DNA from: CAWBAT01 sp046331665
GTDB lineage: Bacteria; Acidobacteriota; Terriglobia; Versatilivoradales; Versatilivoraceae
Reading direction: 5' to 3'
DNA length: 64,000 nt
NCBI GenBank assembly: GCA_046331665.1
Contig: JAXLQK010000012.1
Location: forward strand, 62,001-126,000
Shown piece by piece: positions 1 to 7,114 of this stretch. Below the pieces are notes generated by a model, which saw only the letters and a list, made by a program, of their open reading frames with translations, was not told the origin of the DNA and did no database searches. The position numbers were made by a program, and so were the translations under genes. Positions within the stretch are counted from its first letter, which is position 1, and every line of letters starts with the position of its first letter.

Positions 1-557
1 AAAAGGTGACACGTATCCAGGCAGATCCCCACGCGGTCCGGCTCTTTCACCAACGCCAAAATCTCCGCCAATTGTTCGAATCGATACCCCAGACTGGTCC
101 CTTGTCCTGCTGTCGTTTCCAGCAATAGTCGAGTCGTGGCCTGTTTTTCCTGCTCCAGGACTAATTTCAGACTTTCGGCGATCCGCTGGAGCCCTGCCTT
201 TTCTCCGCTCTCGCAATGGGATCCGGGATGAAAAATGAGGCAGGAAATTCCGAGCTGATGGCACCGGATCAGCTCATCACGCAGTGCCTCTCGGGAGCGC
301 CGGAGAGTTGTCTCCTCGGGACTGGCCAGATTGATGAGATAGGAGGCATGACAGACGACCTGCCTCACCTGACTGTCGCGGAGGGCTGAACGGAAGGCGG
401 TGACCTCGTTAGAGGTCAGTGGTCTGGATTTCCACTGCCTCTGATTCCTCGTAAAAATCTGAATACATTCACAACCCAGCCGTTTTCCGTTTTCGGGCGC
501 CTGATCGAGTCCTCCAGCGATTGACACATGCGCTCCAAGCAAACCTGGTAAATTCAA
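1..557 (-). CDS. nfo: Endonuclease IV (AP endonuclease), 3' end beyond window
   Basis: Reading the minus strand from 557 gives a continuous frame of about 185 codons that runs off the window edge. It begins LPGLLGAHVSIAGGL, the typical N-terminus of endonuclease IV. It continues through CIQIFTRNQRQW, a VCHASYLINLASP segment, IFHPGSHC and LLLETTAGQGTSLG, and stops being visible at GICLDTCHLF. These are the conserved metal-ligand segments of the TIM-barrel Nfo family, which nicks DNA at abasic sites in base excision repair. The start is a TTG at 557-555, chosen because GGAGAG lies seven bases upstream and the family N-terminus aligns there; no ATG fits. The gene is divergent from the miaA group. 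The last third of the protein is outside the window. Confidence 0.9.
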   Translation of the reverse strand, partial: MNLPGLLGAHVSIAGGLDQAPENGKRLGCECIQIFTRNQRQWKSRPLTSNEVTAFRSALRDSQVRQVVCHASYLINLASPEETTLRRSREALRDELIRCHQLGISCLIFHPGSHCESGEKAGLQRIAESLKLVLEQEKQATTRLLLETTAGQGTSLGYRFEQLAEILALVKEPDRVGICLDTCHL

Positions 558-839
558 TCGTTAGCTCTCCAAAGGGAAATCCGGCGGGCAGGCTGGATTC
601 TTTCTTTTTCCCGCTTTTGGATGGGTAAAGGGTTCAATCGCCAGCGGTCCACTTCGACACTTTAACGCGAGGGACTCGACTATTTCAAGATCGATCCGCG
701 CGGAACCACGCTCATACTGGAGATTCCACCTCCTTTTTTTCTTGGCGAAGCCGCTTGTCCCGGGGAAATCCCTTTACAAGGAATAGGGGATTCGATAGAT
801 TGCCAGCGATCTCTCCTGGATGAAGCACAAGGGGTTGAA
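558..839 (+). other. Intergenic region with an interrupted open frame
   Basis: This gap separates divergent nfo from the small ORF before miaA. The frame used by that small ORF is open from about 561 to 935 except for one TAA at 663-665. After the TAA it reads REGLDYFKIDPRGTTLILEIP, which looks like real protein rather than random translation. No start codon in that frame lies between the TAA and the ATG at 840. It may be a remnant or a frame-damaged gene; I do not recognise a family. The nfo ribosome-binding site is at about 564-569 on the minus strand. Confidence 0.3.
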
Positions 840-935
840 ATGCGGATTTCTAGGACACAGCAACTCGGGATCGCACTGCTGGCAACCCTTCTCTTCGTGC
901 TTGTGCTCCTTCGCTCCTTTTTGTCTTCACCATGA
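840..935 (+). CDS. Possible 31-residue single-pass membrane peptide coupled to miaA
   Basis: ATG at 840 opens a 31-codon frame that ends in TGA at 933-935, overlapping the miaA start in an ATGA junction, a common arrangement for translational coupling. The peptide is MRISRTQQLG followed by a hydrophobic run rich in Leu, Ala and Val and a short SFLSSP tail, consistent with one membrane helix. An AAGGGG stretch six bases upstream could serve as a ribosome-binding site. The same frame is open further upstream without a start, so this could also be the end of a damaged longer gene. No family recognised. Confidence 0.35.
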   Translation: MRISRTQQLGIALLATLLFVLVLLRSFLSSP

Positions 936-1876
936 CTCCCCCCTTAGTTGTCGTGCTGGGTCCGACCATGAGTGGAAAATCCGGCCTGGCCGTGGAGCTC
1001 GCCAAGCAATTCTCCGGCGAAGTGCTCAGTTGCGATTCCGTGCAGGTTTATAAGGGATTCAACATCGGCACAGCCAAGCTCACCCCGCTCCAGCAACAAC
1101 AAATCCCCCACCACTTGATCGACATTGTCGAGCCTGCCCAGCTCTTTACGGCGGGGGACTATGCGAGGATCGGAAGAGAAGTGCTCGCAGACGTCAGCCA
1201 GCGACGGCAGTTACCGATCATTGCTGGAGGCACCGGGCTTTACCTGAGAGCCTTACTGGAAGGGCTGTTCGAAGGACCAAAGCGTTCGGAAGCCCTGAGA
1301 CTGGAATTGACCGAATTGGCAAGTCTGAAGGGAGTCGAATATCTTCATGGGACACTGATGGAGGTGGATCCGGGTTCGGCACAGCGAATTTCACCCCAGG
1401 ATCAAGCCAAGCTGATCCGGGCCCTGGAAGTTTTTTATCTGACCGCCAAGCCACTATCACAACACTGGCTCAAAGGACGCGATCCGCTGCAAGGATATCG
1501 CGTGTTGAAATTAGGGCTCAATCCTCCCCGGCAACAACTCTATCAAGCTATTGATCTCCGCGTTGAACAAATGTTTAATGAGGGATTAGTGGAGGAGGTA
1601 CAGTCTCTTCTGGCCAAAACAGGTTCTTCCACGGCAAATGCTTTTCAATCCCTCGGGTATTCTCAAACGATCCGATACCTGCAGGGTGAATTGGATTTGG
1701 TCGAGGCGATTTCTCTCACTCAGCAGGGAACGCGTCATTACGCCAAACGGCAAATGACCTGGTTCCGAAAAGAAAAGAATGTTCACTGGCTGGAGGGTTT
1801 TGGTTTTGACGCGGCAATTCAGGCTTTGGCGTTCCAGGAAGTTGCAAGCCTCCTGAAAAAGGAAAACCGTCATTAG
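932..1876 (+). CDS. miaA: tRNA dimethylallyltransferase MiaA
   Basis: Transfers a dimethylallyl group from DMAPP to N6 of A37 in tRNAs reading UNN codons. The 314-residue length is normal for MiaA. Visible motifs are the P-loop GPTMSGKS at residues 10-17, DSVQVY at 35-40 (substrate site, where many homologues have DSMQVY), AGGTGLYL at 98-105, and RHYAKRQMTWFR near the C-terminus, which contacts tRNA. The start overlaps the stop of a small hydrophobic ORF. hfq and hflX follow on the same strand, the order familiar from many proteobacteria, so co-transcription is likely. Confidence 0.97.
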   Translation: MTPPLVVVLGPTMSGKSGLAVELAKQFSGEVLSCDSVQVYKGFNIGTAKLTPLQQQQIPHHLIDIVEPAQLFTAGDYARIGREVLADVSQRRQLPIIAGGTGLYLRALLEGLFEGPKRSEALRLELTELASLKGVEYLHGTLMEVDPGSAQRISPQDQAKLIRALEVFYLTAKPLSQHWLKGRDPLQGYRVLKLGLNPPRQQLYQAIDLRVEQMFNEGLVEEVQSLLAKTGSSTANAFQSLGYSQTIRYLQGELDLVEAISLTQQGTRHYAKRQMTWFRKEKNVHWLEGFGFDAAIQALAFQEVASLLKKENRH

Positions 1877-1982
1877 ATCGCGGTTGGGTTGAGTCCCCTG
1901 GCCCGGGAGAATCGCAGTAAGAAAGCATACCATCCATGAATTGACCCGCGGCGAAATTGCAGGAACATCTCGAAAGGAGCCT

Positions 1983-2231
1983 ATGGAAAAGCAAATTCAA
2001 AATATTCAGGATGTCTTTCTGAACAATGTCAGAAAAGATAAAGCCTTGACCACGATTTACTTGATGACCGGCGCGAAGCTGACGGGCAAGATCAAAAGCT
2101 TTGACAAGTACTCGGTAATCCTGGAATCGAATCATCAGGATCAGCTCATTTTCAAACATGCCATCACCAGTGTGGTCACCGGGAAATTGGCCTCGGCCGA
2201 GACTGGCCCTGCGGCTCCCCCTCAATCTTAA
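1983..2231 (+). CDS. hfq: RNA-binding protein Hfq
   Basis: Sm-like hexameric RNA chaperone that pairs small RNAs with mRNAs. The 82-residue product has the Sm1 region (NIQDVFLNNVRKDK, TTIYLMTGAKLTGKI) and an Sm2 motif FKHAITSV at 57-64, matching the Y/FKHAI signature. A short Ala/Pro-rich tail follows. An upstream ATG exists at 1941, but the start at 1983 is preferred because AAAGGAG lies just before it and the protein then begins MEKQIQNIQD as in the family. It sits 106 bases after miaA and 18 before hflX. Confidence 0.95.
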   Translation: MEKQIQNIQDVFLNNVRKDKALTTIYLMTGAKLTGKIKSFDKYSVILESNHQDQLIFKHAITSVVTGKLASAETGPAAPPQS

Positions 2232-2249
2232 GTCCACTTCAGGGATTCG

Positions 2250-3527
2250 ATGGATTCCAAACGAACACGAAAAGAAAGGGCAATATTGTGCGGTTGCCCG
2301 TTAAAAGCGTCACGCCTCGCTGCTTCCAAAGGCCGTGATCGCTTCACCCCGGAAGAATCGTTGGAAGAATTGCGCTCATTGGTGATCTCGGCAGGAGGAG
2401 AAGTCGTCGAACAGGTTCTCCAAGAATGCATCCAGTACCATCCCGCCACGTTGATTGGTAGAGGCAAGCTCGAAGAACTCGCGGAAATGCGGAAACAGAA
2501 AAAGGCCGACTTGGTCGTTTTCGATGAATCGCTGTTCCCTGCGCAGCAACGAAACGTCGAACAGCGGATTGGCTGCCGCGTAATCGATCGCACGCAACTT
2601 ATTCTCGACATCTTTGCCCGCCGGGCCAGGACTCGCGAAGGCAAACTGCAAGTTGAGTTGGCGCAACTGAACGATCTCCTGCCGCGATTGACAGGGAAAG
2701 GCGTGGAGCTCTCCCGTTTAGGAGGAGGAATAGGGACTCGCGGGCCGGGGGAAACCAAATTGGAAACTGACATACGAAAAATCCGGCGGCGAATTCACAC
2801 CATCAAACTGGCCCTGGAACATGTTCGAACCCAACGAGCCTTGCATCGAGGATTGCGGAGCTCTGTTCCTGTGGCCATGATTTCGCTGGTGGGTTATACG
2901 AACGCAGGGAAGTCGACTCTTTTTACCCTGTTGACCCGAGCCGAAACCCTGGCCTCGCAGCAGGTATTTGCGACGCTTGATCCGTTACTGCGCAGGCTGC
3001 CTCTTCCCTCCAAGCGCCAAGCGGTCCTTTCCGACACGGTGGGGTTCATCAACAAACTGCCCACCAGTCTGGTCTCCGCTTTTCGGGCCACCCTGGAGGA
3101 AATTGGTCAGGCCTCCCTGCTGCTTCATGTCATCGATGTTTCGGTTCCCCATTGGCCGCAGCAGCGGCAATCTGTCCTCGAGGTTCTCGACAGTCTGGGT
3201 TATGCCTCCAGACCGATCTTGGAGGTTTACAACAAGATCGATTTGGTTTCCTCGACTCTAGTTCCAGACAGTCGCTACCCTGCTGTCCCCATCTCGGCCA
3301 TACAAGGAACGGGGATCTCCCATCTTCTAAAGACCATCGACGAATTGTTGGATCAGGACTCTTTGATCCGAGCCACCTTTATGTTTGACCATCGCCACTC
3401 CCACTACGTGTCACAACTCCATGCCCAGAGTCGCCTGATCAAGGAAACCTATACGGAAGATGGCGTCAGGGTGGAAGTCGAAGCCCCAAGCTCCCTCGTT
3501 CAAAAATTCAAGCCGTTTCAAATCTGA
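2250..3527 (+). CDS. hflX: Ribosome-associated GTPase HflX
   Basis: HflX is a translational GTPase that binds the 50S subunit and rescues or splits stalled ribosomes under stress. The 425-residue protein shows the N-terminal HflX domain, the glycine-rich linker GGGIGTRGPGETKLE at about 158-172, a G1 loop GYTNAGKST at 215-223, G3 DTVGFI and G4 NKID, followed by a short C-terminal domain. The start ATG at 2250 has only a weak upstream purine stretch. It is the last gene of the miaA-hfq-hflX run and is convergent with the SprT-like gene. I saw no clear terminator in the 160-base gap after it. Confidence 0.95.
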   Translation: MDSKRTRKERAILCGCPLKASRLAASKGRDRFTPEESLEELRSLVISAGGEVVEQVLQECIQYHPATLIGRGKLEELAEMRKQKKADLVVFDESLFPAQQRNVEQRIGCRVIDRTQLILDIFARRARTREGKLQVELAQLNDLLPRLTGKGVELSRLGGGIGTRGPGETKLETDIRKIRRRIHTIKLALEHVRTQRALHRGLRSSVPVAMISLVGYTNAGKSTLFTLLTRAETLASQQVFATLDPLLRRLPLPSKRQAVLSDTVGFINKLPTSLVSAFRATLEEIGQASLLLHVIDVSVPHWPQQRQSVLEVLDSLGYASRPILEVYNKIDLVSSTLVPDSRYPAVPISAIQGTGISHLLKTIDELLDQDSLIRATFMFDHRHSHYVSQLHAQSRLIKETYTEDGVRVEVEAPSSLVQKFKPFQI

Positions 3528-3687
3528 GGATCGCCATCCTCAAAGCCGCCTTTACAGCAGGAAGGTCCTCCAACTGAAAACCTGGGTGCTACAGATCGTC
3601 CGTACTGAACTGCTCCCGGGGAAAGTCAGGAACCTTTACTTTGAATTCTGAAAAGATGTGCTTGGGCTCGGCGGGGGGAAGAGAAAA

Positions 3688-4419
3688 TCAGGTGAGATTC
3701 TTTCGAATCCAATCGTTGGCGTACTTGAAGTCAGGAAAATCCTTCTCGCGCAATTTGAATTCCCGCGTATGCCGGGTTCGACAGTCGAAGTTGGCTGAGT
3801 CAGCCGAAGTCGCATGCAACATCTCGTGGTAGAGCACATAAGAGACCACAGCTTCGGGAACACCCGGATCATCGAAGATGCGGCTGATCGTAATGGAATG
3901 ATGGGAAGGATCAAAATGCCCGAGCAGCCGGCGGCTTTTTCTCAGGCTCCAACCCAATTGGACCCCATGGAGCCGCCCGTCAAAAAATCGCTGATTCAAC
4001 TGGGTGAACAGGGCATGCAAATTGAAATGGGAGCCCTGGGGAGTGGACTGCAGTTTTCGGCCGCGTTGACTTCGGTTGGTTTGAGATTTCCTTTTCATAT
4101 CGGCGGAATTGACAAAGGCCCGGTATTTTTCCAAAGCCGACTGGGGAATCCGGCGACGGTACAATTTCGACAAAAGGATGACAGCCAACGCCTCGATGAT
4201 CTCCAGCGGAGCCTGTTCGAACAAATCACTTAGCCGCACAAAAAGAACTCCCTGACGCAGGCGAATCGTGTGATTAATTCCCACAAACGGATAAAACTCG
4301 ATGTGAATCGACGGACATCTCCCGAGATGCCGGAGTCGTTCCAACACATCTTCAAATTTCCGGCGCACCTCTTGCATAAAAGTGAGACTGCTTTCCGCGA
4401 ATAGGGAGAATTGCGTCAT
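3688..4419 (-). CDS. SprT-like zinc metalloprotease domain protein
   Basis: The C-terminal half carries the SprT-like zinc site: YHEMLH (HExxH type) and a downstream His in TRHTREF, preceded by the N-terminal motif of the family (LNQRFFDGRLHGVQLGWS). The N-terminal 100 residues resemble no catalytic domain that I recognise, and a basic, Gln/Ser-rich linker joins the halves. No signal peptide, so probably cytoplasmic. SprT-family proteins include DNA-protein crosslink proteases, but the function of bacterial single-domain members is poorly defined, so no substrate is assigned. Only three bases separate the preceding minus-strand gene from its start. Confidence 0.75.
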   Translation of the reverse strand: MTQFSLFAESSLTFMQEVRRKFEDVLERLRHLGRCPSIHIEFYPFVGINHTIRLRQGVLFVRLSDLFEQAPLEIIEALAVILLSKLYRRRIPQSALEKYRAFVNSADMKRKSQTNRSQRGRKLQSTPQGSHFNLHALFTQLNQRFFDGRLHGVQLGWSLRKSRRLLGHFDPSHHSITISRIFDDPGVPEAVVSYVLYHEMLHATSADSANFDCRTRHTREFKLREKDFPDFKYANDWIRKNLT

Positions 4420-4422
4420 GGG

Positions 4423-5085
4423 TTACTGTTTTTTCTCGGCGGCCTTCTTGGCCTCTTTGATTCGTTTGATTTCCTCGACCAAGTGATTCATGGTCTTTTG
4501 CAAATCTTCGGCGAGCTCGCGTTGCGCCTGGAGAATTTCTTCGTCAACTTCCCGCTCGGATTTCTCCAATCCTTTCGTGTCAAACCCCCTGAACCATTGT
4601 TGTTGTTTCTGCAGGTATCCGTCCAATTTGTTCAAGGCCTTCAAAAATTCTTTCGGGTCCATGGGCAGATTCCCGGAGTTCTCAATGTTGGTGCTGACCT
4701 CATCGAGGCAGTCGAGATAGTCATTCAGCAACTCTTCCAGAGTTTTGGGCGCCTCTTTCTTCTCTTTGGCATGGGATTCGCCGCCATTAGGCTTTGCAGG
4801 CTCAGAAGCCCGGTCCGGGGAGATTGGCTCCTGCTCCCCTTTCTCTTCCTTTGCCGCGTCTTTGTGGACGCTTGCCGAGCGAACTTCTTCAAACCGCCTA
4901 TTGAGGAACCCTGTCAGCAGATTCATTCGCAGCTCCGGCTGCTGGGCGTCTCGGAGTTGATTGGTTTCTTCCAGGGTCAAATAATCCCGCTTCTGTGCGG
5001 CGGCTGAACCCACGAGGATGCACATCCAACCCCACGCATAAAGCAAAAGGAAGGGATAACGGGTCAAGCGTGCCGGGATTTTCAT
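4423..5085 (-). CDS. Exported protein of unknown function, charged coiled coil
   Basis: A 220-residue product with a hydrophobic N-terminal segment (PFLLLYAWGWMCILVGSAAAQ) that looks like a signal peptide ending at AAA-Q. The rest is very polar: a Lys/Glu-rich central linker and a C-terminal stretch with heptad-like spacing (residues about 165-220), suggesting coiled coil. No enzyme motif is visible and I do not recognise the family. It lies in a tightly packed minus-strand run with another small exported protein (5100-5633) upstream and the SprT-like gene immediately downstream, so the three probably share a transcript. Confidence 0.6.
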   Translation of the reverse strand: MKIPARLTRYPFLLLYAWGWMCILVGSAAAQKRDYLTLEETNQLRDAQQPELRMNLLTGFLNRRFEEVRSASVHKDAAKEEKGEQEPISPDRASEPAKPNGGESHAKEKKEAPKTLEELLNDYLDCLDEVSTNIENSGNLPMDPKEFLKALNKLDGYLQKQQQWFRGFDTKGLEKSEREVDEEILQAQRELAEDLQKTMNHLVEEIKRIKEAKKAAEKKQ

Positions 5086-5099
5086 GGAAGGCCTCCGCT

Positions 5100-5633
5100 C
5101 TACTTCATATCCTTTCTTTTTCCAAAATTGCTCTCTCCAAAAAGCTCCACCATCATATTTTCCTGGGTTGTACTCACTTCAGCAATGACTCCTTCCAATG
5201 GTTTGGATTGTTCATAAGGGTAAAGGGCGCGAAGGTCATCGAGCCGTCGAAGCTGTTTTCGCAAGGCCAGTTCAAAATCTTTGAAACCCGCAGGGTTTTT
5301 TTGGGCGTTCCGTCCTGAAACTTTCAGTAAATCACGGGTTTGCCGGATCAAGTCTTGATATTGAGACAGTCCCTGGTCGGCTTCGGGAAATTGCCTTTGC
5401 TCGGCGAGGTGAACCACGACCTGCAATTGGTGGTTGGACATCTCGATCAGAATTTTCACTTTCTTGATCGGGTCCGCGGTGGCCTTGAGTTTCTCTTCAA
5501 GCTTCTGGTAGTTTTTTTCGGAATCTTCCGGAGCAGACTGGACTTGGATAGGAACGGTTATCCAAAGGGCAAACAGACCCGCGGCAAACGGGAAGCTCAA
5601 TCCACGATATCGAAACTTGCGTAAGGCGGACAT
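5100..5633 (-). CDS. Small exported alpha-helical protein, unknown function
   Basis: A 177-residue protein with an N-terminal signal sequence (SFPFAAGLFALWITVPIQVQSA) and a mature part that is almost entirely predicted helix: KNYQKLEEKLKATADPIKKVKILIEM, then a repeat-like region of about 35-residue helix pairs. It could be a degenerate TPR-like or four-helix bundle. No catalytic residues are evident. It precedes the similarly exported coiled-coil gene by 14 bases and follows the exported TPR gene by 24, pointing to one operon of envelope proteins. Confidence 0.6.
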   Translation of the reverse strand: MSALRKFRYRGLSFPFAAGLFALWITVPIQVQSAPEDSEKNYQKLEEKLKATADPIKKVKILIEMSNHQLQVVVHLAEQRQFPEADQGLSQYQDLIRQTRDLLKVSGRNAQKNPAGFKDFELALRKQLRRLDDLRALYPYEQSKPLEGVIAEVSTTQENMMVELFGESNFGKRKDMK

Positions 5634-5657
5634 TGAAGTCAGAAGCCTAAGACCATC

Positions 5658-7025
5658 CTAGTGTTTTTTTCTCGTTTTCCTCAAGACCTTGAGTCGTTCC
5701 GTGGCCTGAAAATTCTGGACGTCATTCTTGCCTTGGTCCAGTTCAAGGAATTTTTGGTAGTTCGCCATCGCGTTTGGGACATCTCCCAGTTTATCGTAGG
5801 CCAGGCCGAGGTAAAAATAGGTCCCCGAGAATTCGGGCCGAGATTCCTTGAATTTGGAGAAGGTGACTATCGCTTCGGGGAACTTCCCCACCAGAACAAA
5901 GACCGCCCCTAAATTACTATAGCACTCAATGCAATCGGGTTTGAGTTTCAAGGTCATCAAGAAGGATTGTATGGCACATTCATCATCTCGCTGGTGGAGA
6001 CAGAGGGTTCCCAAGTGGAAGAGCAGATCCGGATCCTTGGTGCTGAAGGCTTCTCCTTTTAGCAAGGTCATGCTTTTCGCCGGCTGCCCGGCCTTCTCAT
6101 AGGCCGAAATGAGATCCATAATCAGTTCATGTTTCCGCGTTTTGTCGGATTGAAGTGAAATCGCTCGTTCGAAATATTGGGCAGCGGCGCCATAGTCTTT
6201 TTTCTTGGAAAGGAGGTGGGCCATCATTTCCTGAACATGTGCATCCTGATTTTTTTCTTCTGCCAGGGGTTTAAGGATGGCCTCACATTGGTCCAATTGA
6301 TCTGTTTGAAAGTAAATGTCTGCCAAACTCATGTCCAGCTGAGGATCCTTGCGGCCTCCGGCTTTGGCCGCCGACAAATGTTCCTCCGCCGGTTTCCACT
6401 CCTGCTGTCTGAAGTAAATGGCCCCGAGTGCGGTGTGGACCTCAACCTTATCCTGCTCCTCCTTCGCCAGCGATAAAGCCCGCAAGAAAGGAGGGATCGC
6501 CAGGGTGGGACGCCCCGCTCCTTCCTGGGCCTTCCCTTCCAGGAAATTGGCATGAAAATTCCCCGCTTCGAGTTTCTGCACATTCCGAAAATGGGGAATC
6601 GCCCCATCGAAATCCTTGCGGTTGATCAAGATAATGCCCCAATTGAGCTCTGCCTCCCAAAGCTTGGGATTAATATGGAGAGCCGCTTCGTAGGACTGAA
6701 TGGCTTCATCGGGTTTTCCAAGCCGGGTTAGAGCCAAACCAATCCCGAAGTGGGCAGCCTCATTTTCGGGGGTATCTTCCAAAGAGAGGCGGTACTCCTG
6801 CACGGCCCCCTGAAAGTTGCCTTCGCTCAGTAGTTTTTGCGCCTTGTCGAAATGCTCTTCGCTTGCCGATTTCACTGAACTCCGGCGGCCTTCCGAAGTA
6901 CCGGTGGACTTGCTTTTAGCATTCCGGGCTGGGGTTTGAGCGCTGGCGAGAGAAGCAAAGCAGAGGGCCGCCTGCAGGCACAACACCAAGCTCACGATCA
7001 TCGTTCGAAAGGAAAATGGGTTCAT
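5658..7025 (-). CDS. Exported tetratricopeptide repeat protein
   Basis: 455 residues with a signal peptide (MIVSLVLCLQAALCFASLASAQ) and then successive TPR units from about residue 55 to the C-terminus; examples are HFDKAQKLLSEGNFQGAVQEY, AAHFGIGLALTRLGKPDEAIQSY and GTYFYLGLAYDKLGDVPNAMANY. TPR arrays are protein-interaction scaffolds, and the signal peptide places this one in the periplasm or on the outer membrane. No lipobox seen. It is the first gene of a minus-strand group with two further exported proteins and a SprT-like protein. Specific role unknown. Confidence 0.8.
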   Translation of the reverse strand: MNPFSFRTMIVSLVLCLQAALCFASLASAQTPARNAKSKSTGTSEGRRSSVKSASEEHFDKAQKLLSEGNFQGAVQEYRLSLEDTPENEAAHFGIGLALTRLGKPDEAIQSYEAALHINPKLWEAELNWGIILINRKDFDGAIPHFRNVQKLEAGNFHANFLEGKAQEGAGRPTLAIPPFLRALSLAKEEQDKVEVHTALGAIYFRQQEWKPAEEHLSAAKAGGRKDPQLDMSLADIYFQTDQLDQCEAILKPLAEEKNQDAHVQEMMAHLLSKKKDYGAAAQYFERAISLQSDKTRKHELIMDLISAYEKAGQPAKSMTLLKGEAFSTKDPDLLFHLGTLCLHQRDDECAIQSFLMTLKLKPDCIECYSNLGAVFVLVGKFPEAIVTFSKFKESRPEFSGTYFYLGLAYDKLGDVPNAMANYQKFLELDQGKNDVQNFQATERLKVLRKTRKKH

Positions 7026-7114
7026 CAGACAGAATCTAGGTCACAGAATATCGGATGCTACTTAGACAGAAGGAATCACAATTAAACCGGAGCTCCGGAC
7101 CTGGTTGAATCCCT

